NCBI GenBank assembly: GCA_016840185.1
Contig: JAEOSV010000097.1
Location: 1-14,152 of the forward strand
Length of the DNA: 14,152 nt
Direction of reading: 5' to 3'
Source of the DNA: Candidatus Hermodarchaeota archaeon
Lineage (GTDB): Archaea; Asgardarchaeota; Hermodarchaeia; Hermodarchaeales; Hermodarchaeaceae
Of the stretch, positions 1 to 7,489 are shown in pieces. Both the position numbers and the translations under genes were made by a program. The notes under the pieces were generated by a model. That model had not been told where the DNA came from. It saw only the letters and a program-made list of their open reading frames with translations, and made no database searches. The stretch's first letter is position 1, and each line of letters begins with the position of its first letter.

Positions 1-1
1 T

Positions 2-1201
2 GCTATAGAAGGACGTATTGGGACAACTGAAATCTATAATCCAACGGTAAAGACTGTAGATGCTGAAGTTTCTCATTTGACCAAGTTTGTACAAAGCCTG
101 CAACCAACTCCTCTATTTTCGGGTTTACAGGATGAGATTAAGCCTCCGACGAAGGTAAATCAACTGTATGATAAGCGAATTCGTGATTTCCCAGAACAAG
201 CACCCGATGTTGTGACTGCAGCCTTGAACCACGCAAAGAAAGCTGGTGCTAAAAGGACAGCAGGTTCTTTCTTTTTCGATGAAACCCGAAATGTGTTGGA
301 AACTTCACAGGGCTTCAGTGGGAGTTATCCGGAGTCGACATACCAAATTACTTTACGGAGCTTCGTAGAACCCGAAAGTTCTGGGCAGGGAGTAGCCGTG
401 GGTCGAAATCTGGGACAAATTGAAAAGCATATCACAAAAGCTGGTTACGAATCGGGTGAGATTGCTCAACTTGCTGTTGGAGGAAAACAAGGGAAGGCAG
501 GAGTCTACGACCTTGTTTTGCATCCGACGGTTGCTGCATCAGTTCTAGGGAGCTTGGCGGAAACAGCCAACCCATTAATGATCATGATGGGTATGAGCCC
601 GTTGAAGGATAAAATCGGAGAAAAACTGGGTCCGGATTCATTGAATATTTGGGATGATGGTCGGATTCCGAATGGGCTAGGAAGTTCGCCGTTTGATTTT
701 GAAGGGACACCCACTCAGAAATCACCTATCTTCCAACAAGGTGTTCTTCAGGGAATTGTGCATAATGCCACTTCTGCACGTATGACACAGACGAAAAGTA
801 CTGGAAATTGCCAGTTGGTTAACTTTGGAATGGGTTCAAAACTTGTTGTTCCAGCGAACACTAACGTTGTCTTCTCAGAAGGGGACGCTTCTTTTGAGGA
901 GTTGCTTGAGCCCCAACGACCAACAATCTATGTGACTTCGAACTGGTACTTACGCTATACAAGCCAACTAGAGGGTACGTTTTCGACGATTCCTCGTGAT
1001 GGCATGTTTCTCATTGAGAAAGGTGAGATTGGTCAGCCGATTCAGAAGCTTCGTATTGCAGATAACCTGCTTCGTATGTTTGCAAATATTGAAGCTATGG
1101 GTAAGACTGCGCGACAGGTTCGTTGGTGGGAAGTTGATACGCCAACGTTCATTCCGTTTGTCCGTGTCAAAGACGTACCTATGACCGCTGCGACACAGTA
1201 G
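2..1201 (+). CDS. TldE/PmbA-like protein, 5'-truncated by window edge
   Basis: The reading frame is open from the first bases of the window (codons from position 2) to the TAG at 1199-1201, so this is the C-terminal ~399 residues of a longer protein; the TTG at 77 is not a credible start. The sequence follows the TldD/PmbA family: a segment LVLHPTVAASVLG, then the family block GLGSSPFDFEGTP, GVLQGIVHNATSAR and STGN. TldD subunits carry a zinc-binding HExxxH helix; at the matching place this protein has HPTVAA and no HExxxH, so it fits the non-catalytic TldE/PmbA partner. In bacteria TldD and TldE form a heterodimeric metalloprotease that trims unfolded peptides and some modified peptides. A tldD gene would be expected just upstream, outside the window. 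The family call is firm; the TldE rather than TldD assignment rests on the missing motif. Confidence 0.88.
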   Translation, partial: AIEGRIGTTEIYNPTVKTVDAEVSHLTKFVQSLQPTPLFSGLQDEIKPPTKVNQLYDKRIRDFPEQAPDVVTAALNHAKKAGAKRTAGSFFFDETRNVLETSQGFSGSYPESTYQITLRSFVEPESSGQGVAVGRNLGQIEKHITKAGYESGEIAQLAVGGKQGKAGVYDLVLHPTVAASVLGSLAETANPLMIMMGMSPLKDKIGEKLGPDSLNIWDDGRIPNGLGSSPFDFEGTPTQKSPIFQQGVLQGIVHNATSARMTQTKSTGNCQLVNFGMGSKLVVPANTNVVFSEGDASFEELLEPQRPTIYVTSNWYLRYTSQLEGTFSTIPRDGMFLIEKGEIGQPIQKLRIADNLLRMFANIEAMGKTARQVRWWEVDTPTFIPFVRVKDVPMTAATQ

Positions 1202-1315
1202 ATAGCATTCCAATCGAGAAATCAGGAGCAGTTATTAAGTAAGGGATAAAAGGGGCATAGAGATTGGCGAAAGACATAATAAGTTTGAACCCGCCGACAA
1301 TAAACTCACCATTTT

Positions 1316-3085
1316 GTGACTACTAACCAAAAAAACACAATGGTTCCTCGGGATGATAAGATGGGAAAAAACGGTGGCAAGAAAGTAGTTCTAACCGCAT
1401 CAGTCGCTGAAATGGCAGGTTGGGATGCGGATCCTTTCATGGCGTTTGCCGGTGGATTTCCTACTCGCCTATTCCCAGCCTTTGCATTAAAACGAATGTA
1501 CAAACCTGATACGCCAAACCCAGATTATTCAGCACCATTTGCTCCTTATGGACTCCGCAAAATCGAAGCAACCTTATTGGAAAACGGCTTCGACGAGGAT
1601 GACGTAATGACGGTTCATCCGCAGCAATTGAAACATGTTTTGGGTCCAAAGACCAAAGCTGTTGGCATTTCAAGTATGGACCCGTTGGGAATGGCCTATG
1701 TGAGTGTGACCTATTCATCCTTAACTGGTCTTGGTTATGTCTCAGCGACGGGGTTAGAGTTTTGGCGGCTTTCCCAAAATCCAGCCCTCAATAAATACAA
1801 GGTGCCGCGCATTCTGGGTGGTGCCGGTTCATGGCAGCTGAAGAATCCTAAACTTCGCAAAGAATATGGTTTTGACTGCATTGTGATGGGAGAATCCGAG
1901 AGTACTGCTGCAAAATTATTTGAACAGGTGATTCGGGGTGAAAAACTCCCTGCCATTGTTAAATCCGAGCGCCCTGCTGACGAAGATATCCCCGCCATTA
2001 GAAAAGGAGCAATATACGGTGCAGTTGAAATTTCAAGGGGCTGTGGTCGAGGGTGTCAGTTCTGTTCGCCCACGATGAAATATCGACGAACCTTTCCCAT
2101 TGAGAAAATCCTCAAAGAAGTACGCGCCAATCTCAGCTGTGGCGCAAATATGATTCTATTAAACACGGATGATGTTTTCTTGTATGGATCTAAAGAGCGA
2201 TTCATCCCGAATCGCGAGGCAGTTGTAAGCGTCTATAAAGCCGTTCTTGATGAACCAGGGGTTGAATATATTCAAACGGCACATGCCTCGTTAGCACCAG
2301 CAATAATTGATCCTCAAATGGTTCAAGAAATCTCCGAAACTATCGGAGACCGATGTCGGTACAAATACCATGGTGATCCTGTTGTCACCGTGGAAGTTGG
2401 TGTCGAGACGGGTAGCCCACGACTGATGCAAGAACACATGCGAGGAAAGGCTCTACCATATGATGTTAGCCAATGGCCTGAAATTGTATGCGAAGCATAT
2501 GGTATTCTTAATGATGCAAACTGGGTTCCATTATGCACCCTTGTCACAGGATTACCGAAGGAAACCGAAGAGGACCTATTACACACCCTTGACTTAATCC
2601 ATCGGATGCGCCGGTTCAAAACCTTCTTTGTTCCTCTTTTCTTTGTCTCTCTCGAAGATTGTGCGCTACGTAAGGAAAAGACCTTGAATCTCCGTCGATT
2701 GACTGAGTTGCAGTGGGATATGTTCCTTGAATGTTGGGATCACAACCTTCACCATTGGCGAGACGTTTGGCTTGGTGATATCAAAGAGACATGGATTAAT
2801 CGGCAAATCATCAAGCTCATTGGTGGGTTCCTGTACCTGAGTTATTATCGATATAAACATGGGGGCAGATCAAAACGGATGCTGTCTCGAATCGCTGGAA
2901 TTCTTGGGAAGGACTTTCGGTTTCTGCTTCCCTTCGAACACCCCCAAGGTGGAGAGCTTCCTGAATCCCTGAAAATACGCCATAAGAAACGGTTAAGTCT
3001 TTTACCGGTTGTGCCAGGTAGTGAAGATGTCCCGCGTGAGTTGCGCTATGCTAACCATGAAGCTCAGTACCGTCAACGTTACTAA
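1316..3085 (+). CDS. B12-binding-domain-type radical SAM protein
   Basis: A 589-aa protein with a central radical SAM core. The 4Fe-4S cysteine motif is C243-x3-C247-x2-C250 in SRGCGRGCQFC, and a later VEVGVETGSPRLM segment matches the SAM-barrel strand common in B12-dependent radical SAM enzymes (usually GxESGS). The first ~230 residues (VVLTAS, GISSMDPLG, RILGGAGSW, FDCIVMGESE) look like the cobalamin-binding Rossmann-type domain of that class, although I see no DxHxxG motif, so cobalamin may bind base-off without histidine or not at all. The substrate cannot be read from the sequence; family members methylate, cyclise or rearrange varied substrates. The GTG at 1316 lacks an obvious ribosome site; ATG 1340 and ATG 1361 are alternatives, and 1361 sits just before the first conserved strand with GGGATGAT upstream. 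The stop is 5 nt from the stop of the convergent sirtuin gene. Confidence 0.85.
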   Translation: MTTNQKNTMVPRDDKMGKNGGKKVVLTASVAEMAGWDADPFMAFAGGFPTRLFPAFALKRMYKPDTPNPDYSAPFAPYGLRKIEATLLENGFDEDDVMTVHPQQLKHVLGPKTKAVGISSMDPLGMAYVSVTYSSLTGLGYVSATGLEFWRLSQNPALNKYKVPRILGGAGSWQLKNPKLRKEYGFDCIVMGESESTAAKLFEQVIRGEKLPAIVKSERPADEDIPAIRKGAIYGAVEISRGCGRGCQFCSPTMKYRRTFPIEKILKEVRANLSCGANMILLNTDDVFLYGSKERFIPNREAVVSVYKAVLDEPGVEYIQTAHASLAPAIIDPQMVQEISETIGDRCRYKYHGDPVVTVEVGVETGSPRLMQEHMRGKALPYDVSQWPEIVCEAYGILNDANWVPLCTLVTGLPKETEEDLLHTLDLIHRMRRFKTFFVPLFFVSLEDCALRKEKTLNLRRLTELQWDMFLECWDHNLHHWRDVWLGDIKETWINRQIIKLIGGFLYLSYYRYKHGGRSKRMLSRIAGILGKDFRFLLPFEHPQGGELPESLKIRHKKRLSLLPVVPGSEDVPRELRYANHEAQYRQRY

Positions 3086-3090
3086 CCAAG

Positions 3091-3918
3091 TTATTTGAGT
3101 TTTCGAACTGCTTCAACAATAGCCGTTAAAGTTTCTCCTGCTTCAGCGGTGAATACAAGATCGGCTTCTGGGTCAAAGGGCGTAGGTTCTTCATTAATGA
3201 TAACTAATTGTGCACCACTTTGTTGAGCGATTGTAGGAAGAGAGGCTACAGGGTAAACCACCAAGTATGAACCAATTGCCAGCATTAATTGGCACTTTCT
3301 AGCTGATTCAATGGCCATCGCTAGCTCTTTTTGTGGTAAGGCTTCCCCAAAAAAGACGGTATCCAACTTAACAAGTCCACCACAACTTGAACACATCACC
3401 GGAATTTGTCGTTTTTTCATTGCGCGTTCCAAGTATTTCCGGTCCACTTGGAATTGACAGACGGTACAGGTGCCACTGAACAGACTGCCGTGAACTTCAA
3501 TCACATGCTGGCTTCCGGCTTGTTGATGCAAACCATCCACATTCTGTGTGATAACCCCATCCAAGAGCCCTAGCTTCTCAAGTTCCGCTAATTTTGTATG
3601 AGCTGGATTTGGTTTGGCATTCAATAAAGTAGGAGCCAGTTCGAGAGCCATTTCCCACCAAGCCTTCGGGTCACTAAGAAACCCATTAATGCTAGCGAAT
3701 ATGGAGGGATCAACTTTTGTCCAAAGTCCATTAGCTCCACGAAAATCTGGAATTCCACTTTTTGTGGAAACTCCTGCCCCTGTCAGAGCAACTGTAAATT
3801 GGGAGTCTATAAGCAGTTGAGCGACTTGTTTGATTTGGTCTCCAATCAAAGAGTGATCACCCATGCAAGAAGGCAAGCCACGTGATGAGCCATAAACCTG
3901 TGGGTACTTCGATTTCAT
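3091..3918 (-). CDS. Sir2-family NAD-dependent protein deacylase (sirtuin)
   Basis: Sirtuins remove acyl groups from lysine using NAD+, giving nicotinamide and O-acyl-ADP-ribose. The signature is complete: GAGVSTKSGIPDFRG (residues 47-61), TQNVDGLHQQAG (124-135), catalytic His143 in EVHGSL, four zinc cysteines C151/C154 and C176/C179, and FGEALP (190-195). One oddity is GSYLVVYPVA at 216-225, where most relatives have GTS or GSS; Tyr218 replaces the usual small residue in a motif that lines the NAD site. The ATG at 3918 gives 275 aa, but residues 1-18 do not look like sirtuin. Met19 (ATG at 3864) gives 257 aa, close to archaeal relatives, and would suit a transcript starting ~25 nt from the TATA-like GTTATAAC at 3923-3930. 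Neither start has a clear Shine-Dalgarno site. In archaea, sirtuins act on chromatin proteins such as Alba and on metabolic enzymes; the target here is unknown. Confidence 0.93.
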   Translation of the reverse strand: MKSKYPQVYGSSRGLPSCMGDHSLIGDQIKQVAQLLIDSQFTVALTGAGVSTKSGIPDFRGANGLWTKVDPSIFASINGFLSDPKAWWEMALELAPTLLNAKPNPAHTKLAELEKLGLLDGVITQNVDGLHQQAGSQHVIEVHGSLFSGTCTVCQFQVDRKYLERAMKKRQIPVMCSSCGGLVKLDTVFFGEALPQKELAMAIESARKCQLMLAIGSYLVVYPVASLPTIAQQSGAQLVIINEEPTPFDPEADLVFTAEAGETLTAIVEAVRKLK

Positions 3919-3922
3919 ACAA

Positions 3923-3946
3923 GTTATAACGGTTAACAGAACTGTT
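3923..3946. promoter_or_regulatory. Candidate shared divergent promoter with self-complementary TATA-like core
   Basis: The 46-bp gap between the sirtuin and kinase starts holds GTTATAAC (3923-3930), which is its own reverse complement and could act as a TATA element in both directions. It overlaps an imperfect inverted repeat, AACGGTT (3928-3934) and AACTGTT (3940-3946), separated by five bases with one mismatch. Firing leftward, it would place a transcript start near 3900, favouring the internal sirtuin start at 3864. Firing rightward, the start would fall near the kinase ribosome site. This is an eye-read pattern without measured support. Confidence 0.3.
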
Positions 3947-3951
3947 TAAGC

Positions 3952-3957
3952 GAGGTG
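3952..3957 (+). promoter_or_regulatory. Ribosome binding site of the FGGY kinase gene
   Basis: GAGGTG lies 7 nt before the ATG at 3965. It is complementary to the anti-Shine-Dalgarno end of archaeal 16S rRNA (CACCTC), and it fixes the start at 3965 rather than the ATG two codons later or the in-frame ATG at 3986. Confidence 0.65.
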
Positions 3958-3964
3958 CATCTGA

Positions 3965-5512
3965 ATGGCAATGCCACAGCTTGTGATGGCAATTGATGTA
4001 GGCACAAGCGGAACAAGAACAGCAGTATTTGCAGCAACCACAGGTTCGCTTGTTGCACAAACCCACCAAGAATATGCTTCATATTTTCCACGACCTACAT
4101 GGGTAGAACAGGATGCTATAGATTGGTGGCACACCACATGCAGTACCGCCCAGTCAACAATGAAAAAACTGGGAAACCAGGCTGAAGACATCATAGCTGT
4201 TAGTATCACAAACCAACGTGAAACCATAGTTCCAGTTGATGAGAAAGGGACTTCGTTACACAACGCGTTGGTGTGGCAGGACCGCCGAACAACCCCGCAA
4301 TGCCAATTCATTCAAGACGTGCTCGGAGCGGAGACTGTTTACAACGAAACCGGATTAACCATTGACCCATATTTCTCCGCACCTAAGATTCTCTGGTTCA
4401 AAAACGAAAAGCCGAAAATTTTTCAAAAAGCCCATAAGTTCCTCCTTGTTCATGATTTCATCCTTCATCGGTTAACTGGAGAGTTCGCCACAGATCATAG
4501 CAACGCATCTCGAACAATGCTTTTCGCAGTACAAAAGACAAAATGGTCTACCCTGATGTGCGACCGTCTGGGAATTCCAAAAGAGAAACTTCCTGTTGCT
4601 CACCCCTCGGGAATGAAGATTGGTGAAGTTTCAGGAACTGCCGCTAAAGCAACGGGGCTTCCCAAGGGATTACCTGTAGTTGTGGGAGGGGGTGATCAAC
4701 AGTGTGGAGCAGTGGGGGTTGGCGTTGTCAAACCAGGTCGGGTAAAAGCGACCATTGGAACTGGAACCTTTATTCTTGCTTTTGAAGATAATCCACGGTT
4801 TGACCCACAAAGACGACTTCTTTGCAGTTGTCATGCGGTTCCTAACCGATGGGTTATTGAAGCGAGTATTTTCACAAGCGGGATAATTTATCGATGGTTT
4901 CGGGATCAATTTGGACAAGAAGAAAAACAGCTTGCTAAGTTATTGAACTCAGATCCCTATGAGTTAATGAATGAACAGGCGAAACAATCGCCCCCAGGAT
5001 CGAGAGGAATAGTTGTATTACCACATTTTGTTGGCGCTGGTGCACCCTATTGGAATCCGGAAGCCCGTGGAGTGATCGTTGGTCTAGCCTTGGGACATTC
5101 ACGGGCGGATATAATTCGGGCGATAATGGAAGGTTCATCCTTTGAAGTACGTCGAAATCTCGAAATCATGGGCAGTATAGGTATTTCATTGAAGGAACTG
5201 CGTCTGACTGGTGGAGCAACACGGAGCCAGATTTGGAACCAAATTCAAGCCGATATTACTCAGTTAACGGTGCAACGTAGTATGATAGAAGAAGCGACCG
5301 CGTTAGGAGCAGCCATTCTTGCAGCGACTGGGGGTGGCCTTTATCGGGATGTTAGTCAGGCGGCTAAGGCAATGGTTTCCAGTGGTGAACGTTACAAACC
5401 ATCTACAAAGTTGAAAAAACGTTACGATCAGCTCTATGCAATTCATACTGATACCTACCAGGCTTTAGAGAAGGCAAAGGTTTTTTCACAACTGAACACA
5501 CTTGACTCCTGA
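3965..5512 (+). CDS. FGGY-family carbohydrate kinase, glycerol-kinase-like
   Basis: FGGY kinases transfer phosphate from ATP to a polyol or sugar. This 515-aa protein has the N-terminal phosphate-binding motif IDVGTSGTR (residues 10-18), the glycerol-kinase signature NQRET (83-87), VWQDRRT (103-109), PYFSAPK (135-141), GGGDQQ with candidate catalytic base Asp244, the GTGTF loop and the C-terminal LTGGATRS adenosine motif. The residues that bind glycerol in E. coli GlpK (R83, E84, Y135, D245, Q246) appear as R85, E86, Y136, D244 and Q245, so glycerol is a good first guess. Against that, the region after GDQQ (CGAVGVGVVKPGRVK) and the RGVIVGLALGHSRADIIRA block look more like the xylulokinase branch. 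The downstream LarA homologue starts 6 nt after the stop, pointing to a joint role with a hydroxy-acid substrate. The FGGY family is certain; the substrate is not. Confidence 0.88.
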   Translation: MAMPQLVMAIDVGTSGTRTAVFAATTGSLVAQTHQEYASYFPRPTWVEQDAIDWWHTTCSTAQSTMKKLGNQAEDIIAVSITNQRETIVPVDEKGTSLHNALVWQDRRTTPQCQFIQDVLGAETVYNETGLTIDPYFSAPKILWFKNEKPKIFQKAHKFLLVHDFILHRLTGEFATDHSNASRTMLFAVQKTKWSTLMCDRLGIPKEKLPVAHPSGMKIGEVSGTAAKATGLPKGLPVVVGGGDQQCGAVGVGVVKPGRVKATIGTGTFILAFEDNPRFDPQRRLLCSCHAVPNRWVIEASIFTSGIIYRWFRDQFGQEEKQLAKLLNSDPYELMNEQAKQSPPGSRGIVVLPHFVGAGAPYWNPEARGVIVGLALGHSRADIIRAIMEGSSFEVRRNLEIMGSIGISLKELRLTGGATRSQIWNQIQADITQLTVQRSMIEEATALGAAILAATGGGLYRDVSQAAKAMVSSGERYKPSTKLKKRYDQLYAIHTDTYQALEKAKVFSQLNTLDS

Positions 5513-5518
5513 GTGTAA

Positions 5519-6817
5519 ATGGCAGAACTTCAACTTCGATATGGGCAAGGACAGGTTCAGCTGAAAATCCCCGACGATAATATCGGTGAGATTGTTCAAC
5601 CCCGCAAACAAGAAGCATCAAAGGACATTGCAGGTACTCTTCGAACTGCTTTGGAGACACCAATTGGTCTCACATTATCAGAGACCATCACTAATCGTCG
5701 TGTGGGTGTGTTGGTTGAAGATGGTACACGAGCAGAACCTCATGAAATTATCCTTGATGAATTAACCCAGCATTTTTCTCCAGCAAAGGATTTGACCTTT
5801 ATAATTACAACGGGCTCACACGAGCCAAATAGTGCACGTAACCAAGAAATTATCCAAGCAATTCACAAAAGCTGTAAAACTAACAACCTTGAAGCATACC
5901 GTGTTCTCGTTCATGATGCACTGCAATCCTCATGTCAACTAGTTGGAGCCACAAGTCGAGGAACTGAAGTTCGTGTAAACAAAGAAACCTTGGAAATGGA
6001 GGCCTTTGTTGTTGCAGCGGATATGAAAAACCATTACTTCGCAGGGTATTCCAATGTTCTCAAGAACTTCTTGCCCGGTCTTTGTGATTTCAATACCATT
6101 GAGGCAAACCATAGTCTTGCTCTTGAACCCAAGTCCACCTTCGGACGTCATCCTTTCCACCCAGATGCTTCTCGTCGTACCAATCCTGTGGCAGACGATA
6201 TGCTTGAAGGCATGAACCTGATTCTCAAAAATCGACCTGTTTTTCTTCTAGCCATGGTTACAAGTGGACCTTACATTATGTGGTCAAAAAGCGGATCAAT
6301 TCAACCAGTAACAAGTGAGGGCTTCCAAGTCATTGACAAGACTGCCTCTTTTACAGTTCCAGCAACAGACCACATCATTGTCACCCCGGGCGGAAACCCC
6401 CAAGATGAGAGCCTCTACAACGCCCAACGCGGATTGGAACTGACGAAGAACGCCGTTCGAGATAATGGCGAAGTACTTCTTCTTGCTGAATGTCCAAAAG
6501 GGATAGCGCCCACCCAGACGGCTCGCGAATTCTTCTATGATTACTTAATAATGCCTCTTCCCGAAATGATGGCGAAAATTCAAGAGAACTACCGATTGTA
6601 TACCCATAAGAGCTGGAAATTTGGTGAACTCATCCAACGATTACAACGTATTTGGTTGCACACCAAACTCGATCAAGCACAGGTTGAAACTGCGCATATT
6701 TCCTTTGCACCGAATCCCCAAATGATTGTGGACTCGTGGCTTCGAAAGGATTCAGCCGCAAAAATTCATGTCTTTCATGACGCAAATAAAATTGCTGTCT
6801 ATGCAAGAGATAAATAG
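5519..6817 (+). CDS. LarA-family nickel-pincer 2-hydroxyacid racemase/epimerase
   Basis: LarA enzymes invert the carbon-2 centre of 2-hydroxyacids by hydride transfer to a nickel pincer nucleotide (NPN) cofactor. Residues known from Lactobacillus plantarum LarA are present at nearly the same positions: D68/R71 in EDGTR (D72/R75), H101 in TTGSH (H108), H172 in NHYFAGYS (H174), K182 in LKNFLPG (K184, which bonds the cofactor) and H198 in EANHS (H200, a nickel ligand). The enzyme should therefore be cofactor-competent. The family GGRK stretch is altered to NVLK here, and the substrate-pocket region differs, so lactate need not be the substrate; LarA homologues act on malate, aromatic hydroxyacids, gluconate and others. 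Length (432 aa) is typical. It starts 6 nt after the kinase stop, with only a weak GAGTG ahead, so translation is probably coupled. Genes for cofactor synthesis (larB, larC, larE) are not in the window but would be required. Confidence 0.87.
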   Translation: MAELQLRYGQGQVQLKIPDDNIGEIVQPRKQEASKDIAGTLRTALETPIGLTLSETITNRRVGVLVEDGTRAEPHEIILDELTQHFSPAKDLTFIITTGSHEPNSARNQEIIQAIHKSCKTNNLEAYRVLVHDALQSSCQLVGATSRGTEVRVNKETLEMEAFVVAADMKNHYFAGYSNVLKNFLPGLCDFNTIEANHSLALEPKSTFGRHPFHPDASRRTNPVADDMLEGMNLILKNRPVFLLAMVTSGPYIMWSKSGSIQPVTSEGFQVIDKTASFTVPATDHIIVTPGGNPQDESLYNAQRGLELTKNAVRDNGEVLLLAECPKGIAPTQTAREFFYDYLIMPLPEMMAKIQENYRLYTHKSWKFGELIQRLQRIWLHTKLDQAQVETAHISFAPNPQMIVDSWLRKDSAAKIHVFHDANKIAVYARDK

Positions 6818-6881
6818 TGAAATTGACTTTTGGTGCGTCCAAGATAAATTGGAAATTGTACCGACTTAAATTATTTCAGAA

Positions 6882-6902
6882 GGAAACGTTAAGAACGGTT
6901 CC
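6882..6902. promoter_or_regulatory. 21-bp interrupted palindrome ahead of the 6941 gene (candidate operator)
   Basis: GGAAACGTT (6882-6890) and AACGGTTCC (6894-6902) form an inverted repeat with 8 of 9 positions paired around a 3-base spacer. It sits between two TATA-like stretches, CTTAAATTA (6865-6873) and CTATATAC (6907-6914). From the first, transcription would start near 6894, inside the palindrome; from the second, near 6937, which would exclude the ribosome site GGGAG (6929-6933). The first arrangement is therefore more coherent and places the palindrome over the start site, where an archaeal repressor would act. No T-run follows, so it is unlikely to be a terminator of the larA operon. 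Confidence 0.35.
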
Positions 6903-6940
6903 TGTGCTATATACTCGGTAACAATCCTGGGAGCTCACCG

Positions 6941-7426
6941 ATGCCTGTAGTATACACCTATTGTGAGAAGTGTAAGGCGTATATCGCGATAGACGTCCCG
7001 CCAGATATCATCGATAGGCAAAACGTCTTTCCGTTTCCCTACTCGTATGTACATGGAGAACCTGCCCACGTGATTACGATTTATCTTGACCAAGATCTCG
7101 TTGAACGTGGACACGAAGTTTCAGAAATCCACGCGGGTAATCAAGTAGAAGTTACGCCAGCCCAGCCTGGTGCACCACCTCCAACCACAACTCCAACTCC
7201 AAGTCCCATGGTTGGGACGAAAAGTCGTCGGATTGTTCCCCGTGTTGTCGCTGATTTGGAGAAGCAAAAACTGTCGATTACTGAATTTCGCTTGCTTAGC
7301 TTATGTGATGGGAAAACGACCCTGCAAGAGATTGCAGAAAAAATGGGGTTGCAGTTTTTTATTGCAATGCGGATGCTTTTAGACCTCCAAAAGAGGGGTC
7401 TTGTAGATTTCGAAAAACGCTTTTAG
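6941..7426 (+). CDS. Two-domain protein: CxxC N-terminal domain plus C-terminal winged-helix-like domain
   Basis: A 161-aa protein whose family I do not firmly recognise. Residues 1-70 hold a CEKC pair (residues 8-11) followed by FPFPYSYVHGEPAHVITIYLD; a similar block seems familiar to me from archaeal proteins near small-GTPase and roadblock genes, but I cannot verify this. Only one CxxC is present, so it is not a complete four-cysteine zinc ribbon unless it dimerises or uses histidines. Residues ~75-90 are a Pro/Thr-rich linker. The last ~65 residues (ITEFRLLSLCDGKTTLQEIA, then two helices to a final strand) have the pattern of a winged helix as found in PqqD-like or regulatory proteins. 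GGGAG lies 7 nt before the ATG. It precedes the Bet3-like gene by 63 nt on the same strand and may share its transcript. The same linker style recurs in the gelsolin proteins downstream. Confidence 0.6.
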   Translation: MPVVYTYCEKCKAYIAIDVPPDIIDRQNVFPFPYSYVHGEPAHVITIYLDQDLVERGHEVSEIHAGNQVEVTPAQPGAPPPTTTPTPSPMVGTKSRRIVPRVVADLEKQKLSITEFRLLSLCDGKTTLQEIAEKMGLQFFIAMRMLLDLQKRGLVDFEKRF

Positions 7427-7489
7427 CTCCAATAACATGAACGAATGATTCATAACGCTATTTGTGAAGTACGAATATGGTGAAATGAC

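Noticed and set aside
968..1213. Minus-strand Arg-rich frame opposite the end of the TldE-like gene
   Set aside because: It shadows a family-conserved coding region, and its composition reflects the complement.
1202..1315. Possible RNA gene or terminator between the TldE-like and radical SAM genes
   Set aside because: No stable stem, T-run or tRNA-like fold could be found in this 114-bp AT-rich gap; only weak TATA-like bases (1275-1284).
5403..5663. Minus-strand frame across the kinase-larA junction
   Set aside because: It is antisense to two strongly supported genes, and its translation shows no domain.
6941..7426. Complete zinc-ribbon transcription factor
   Set aside because: Only one CxxC is present; a zinc ribbon needs two pairs, so the stronger label was not used.
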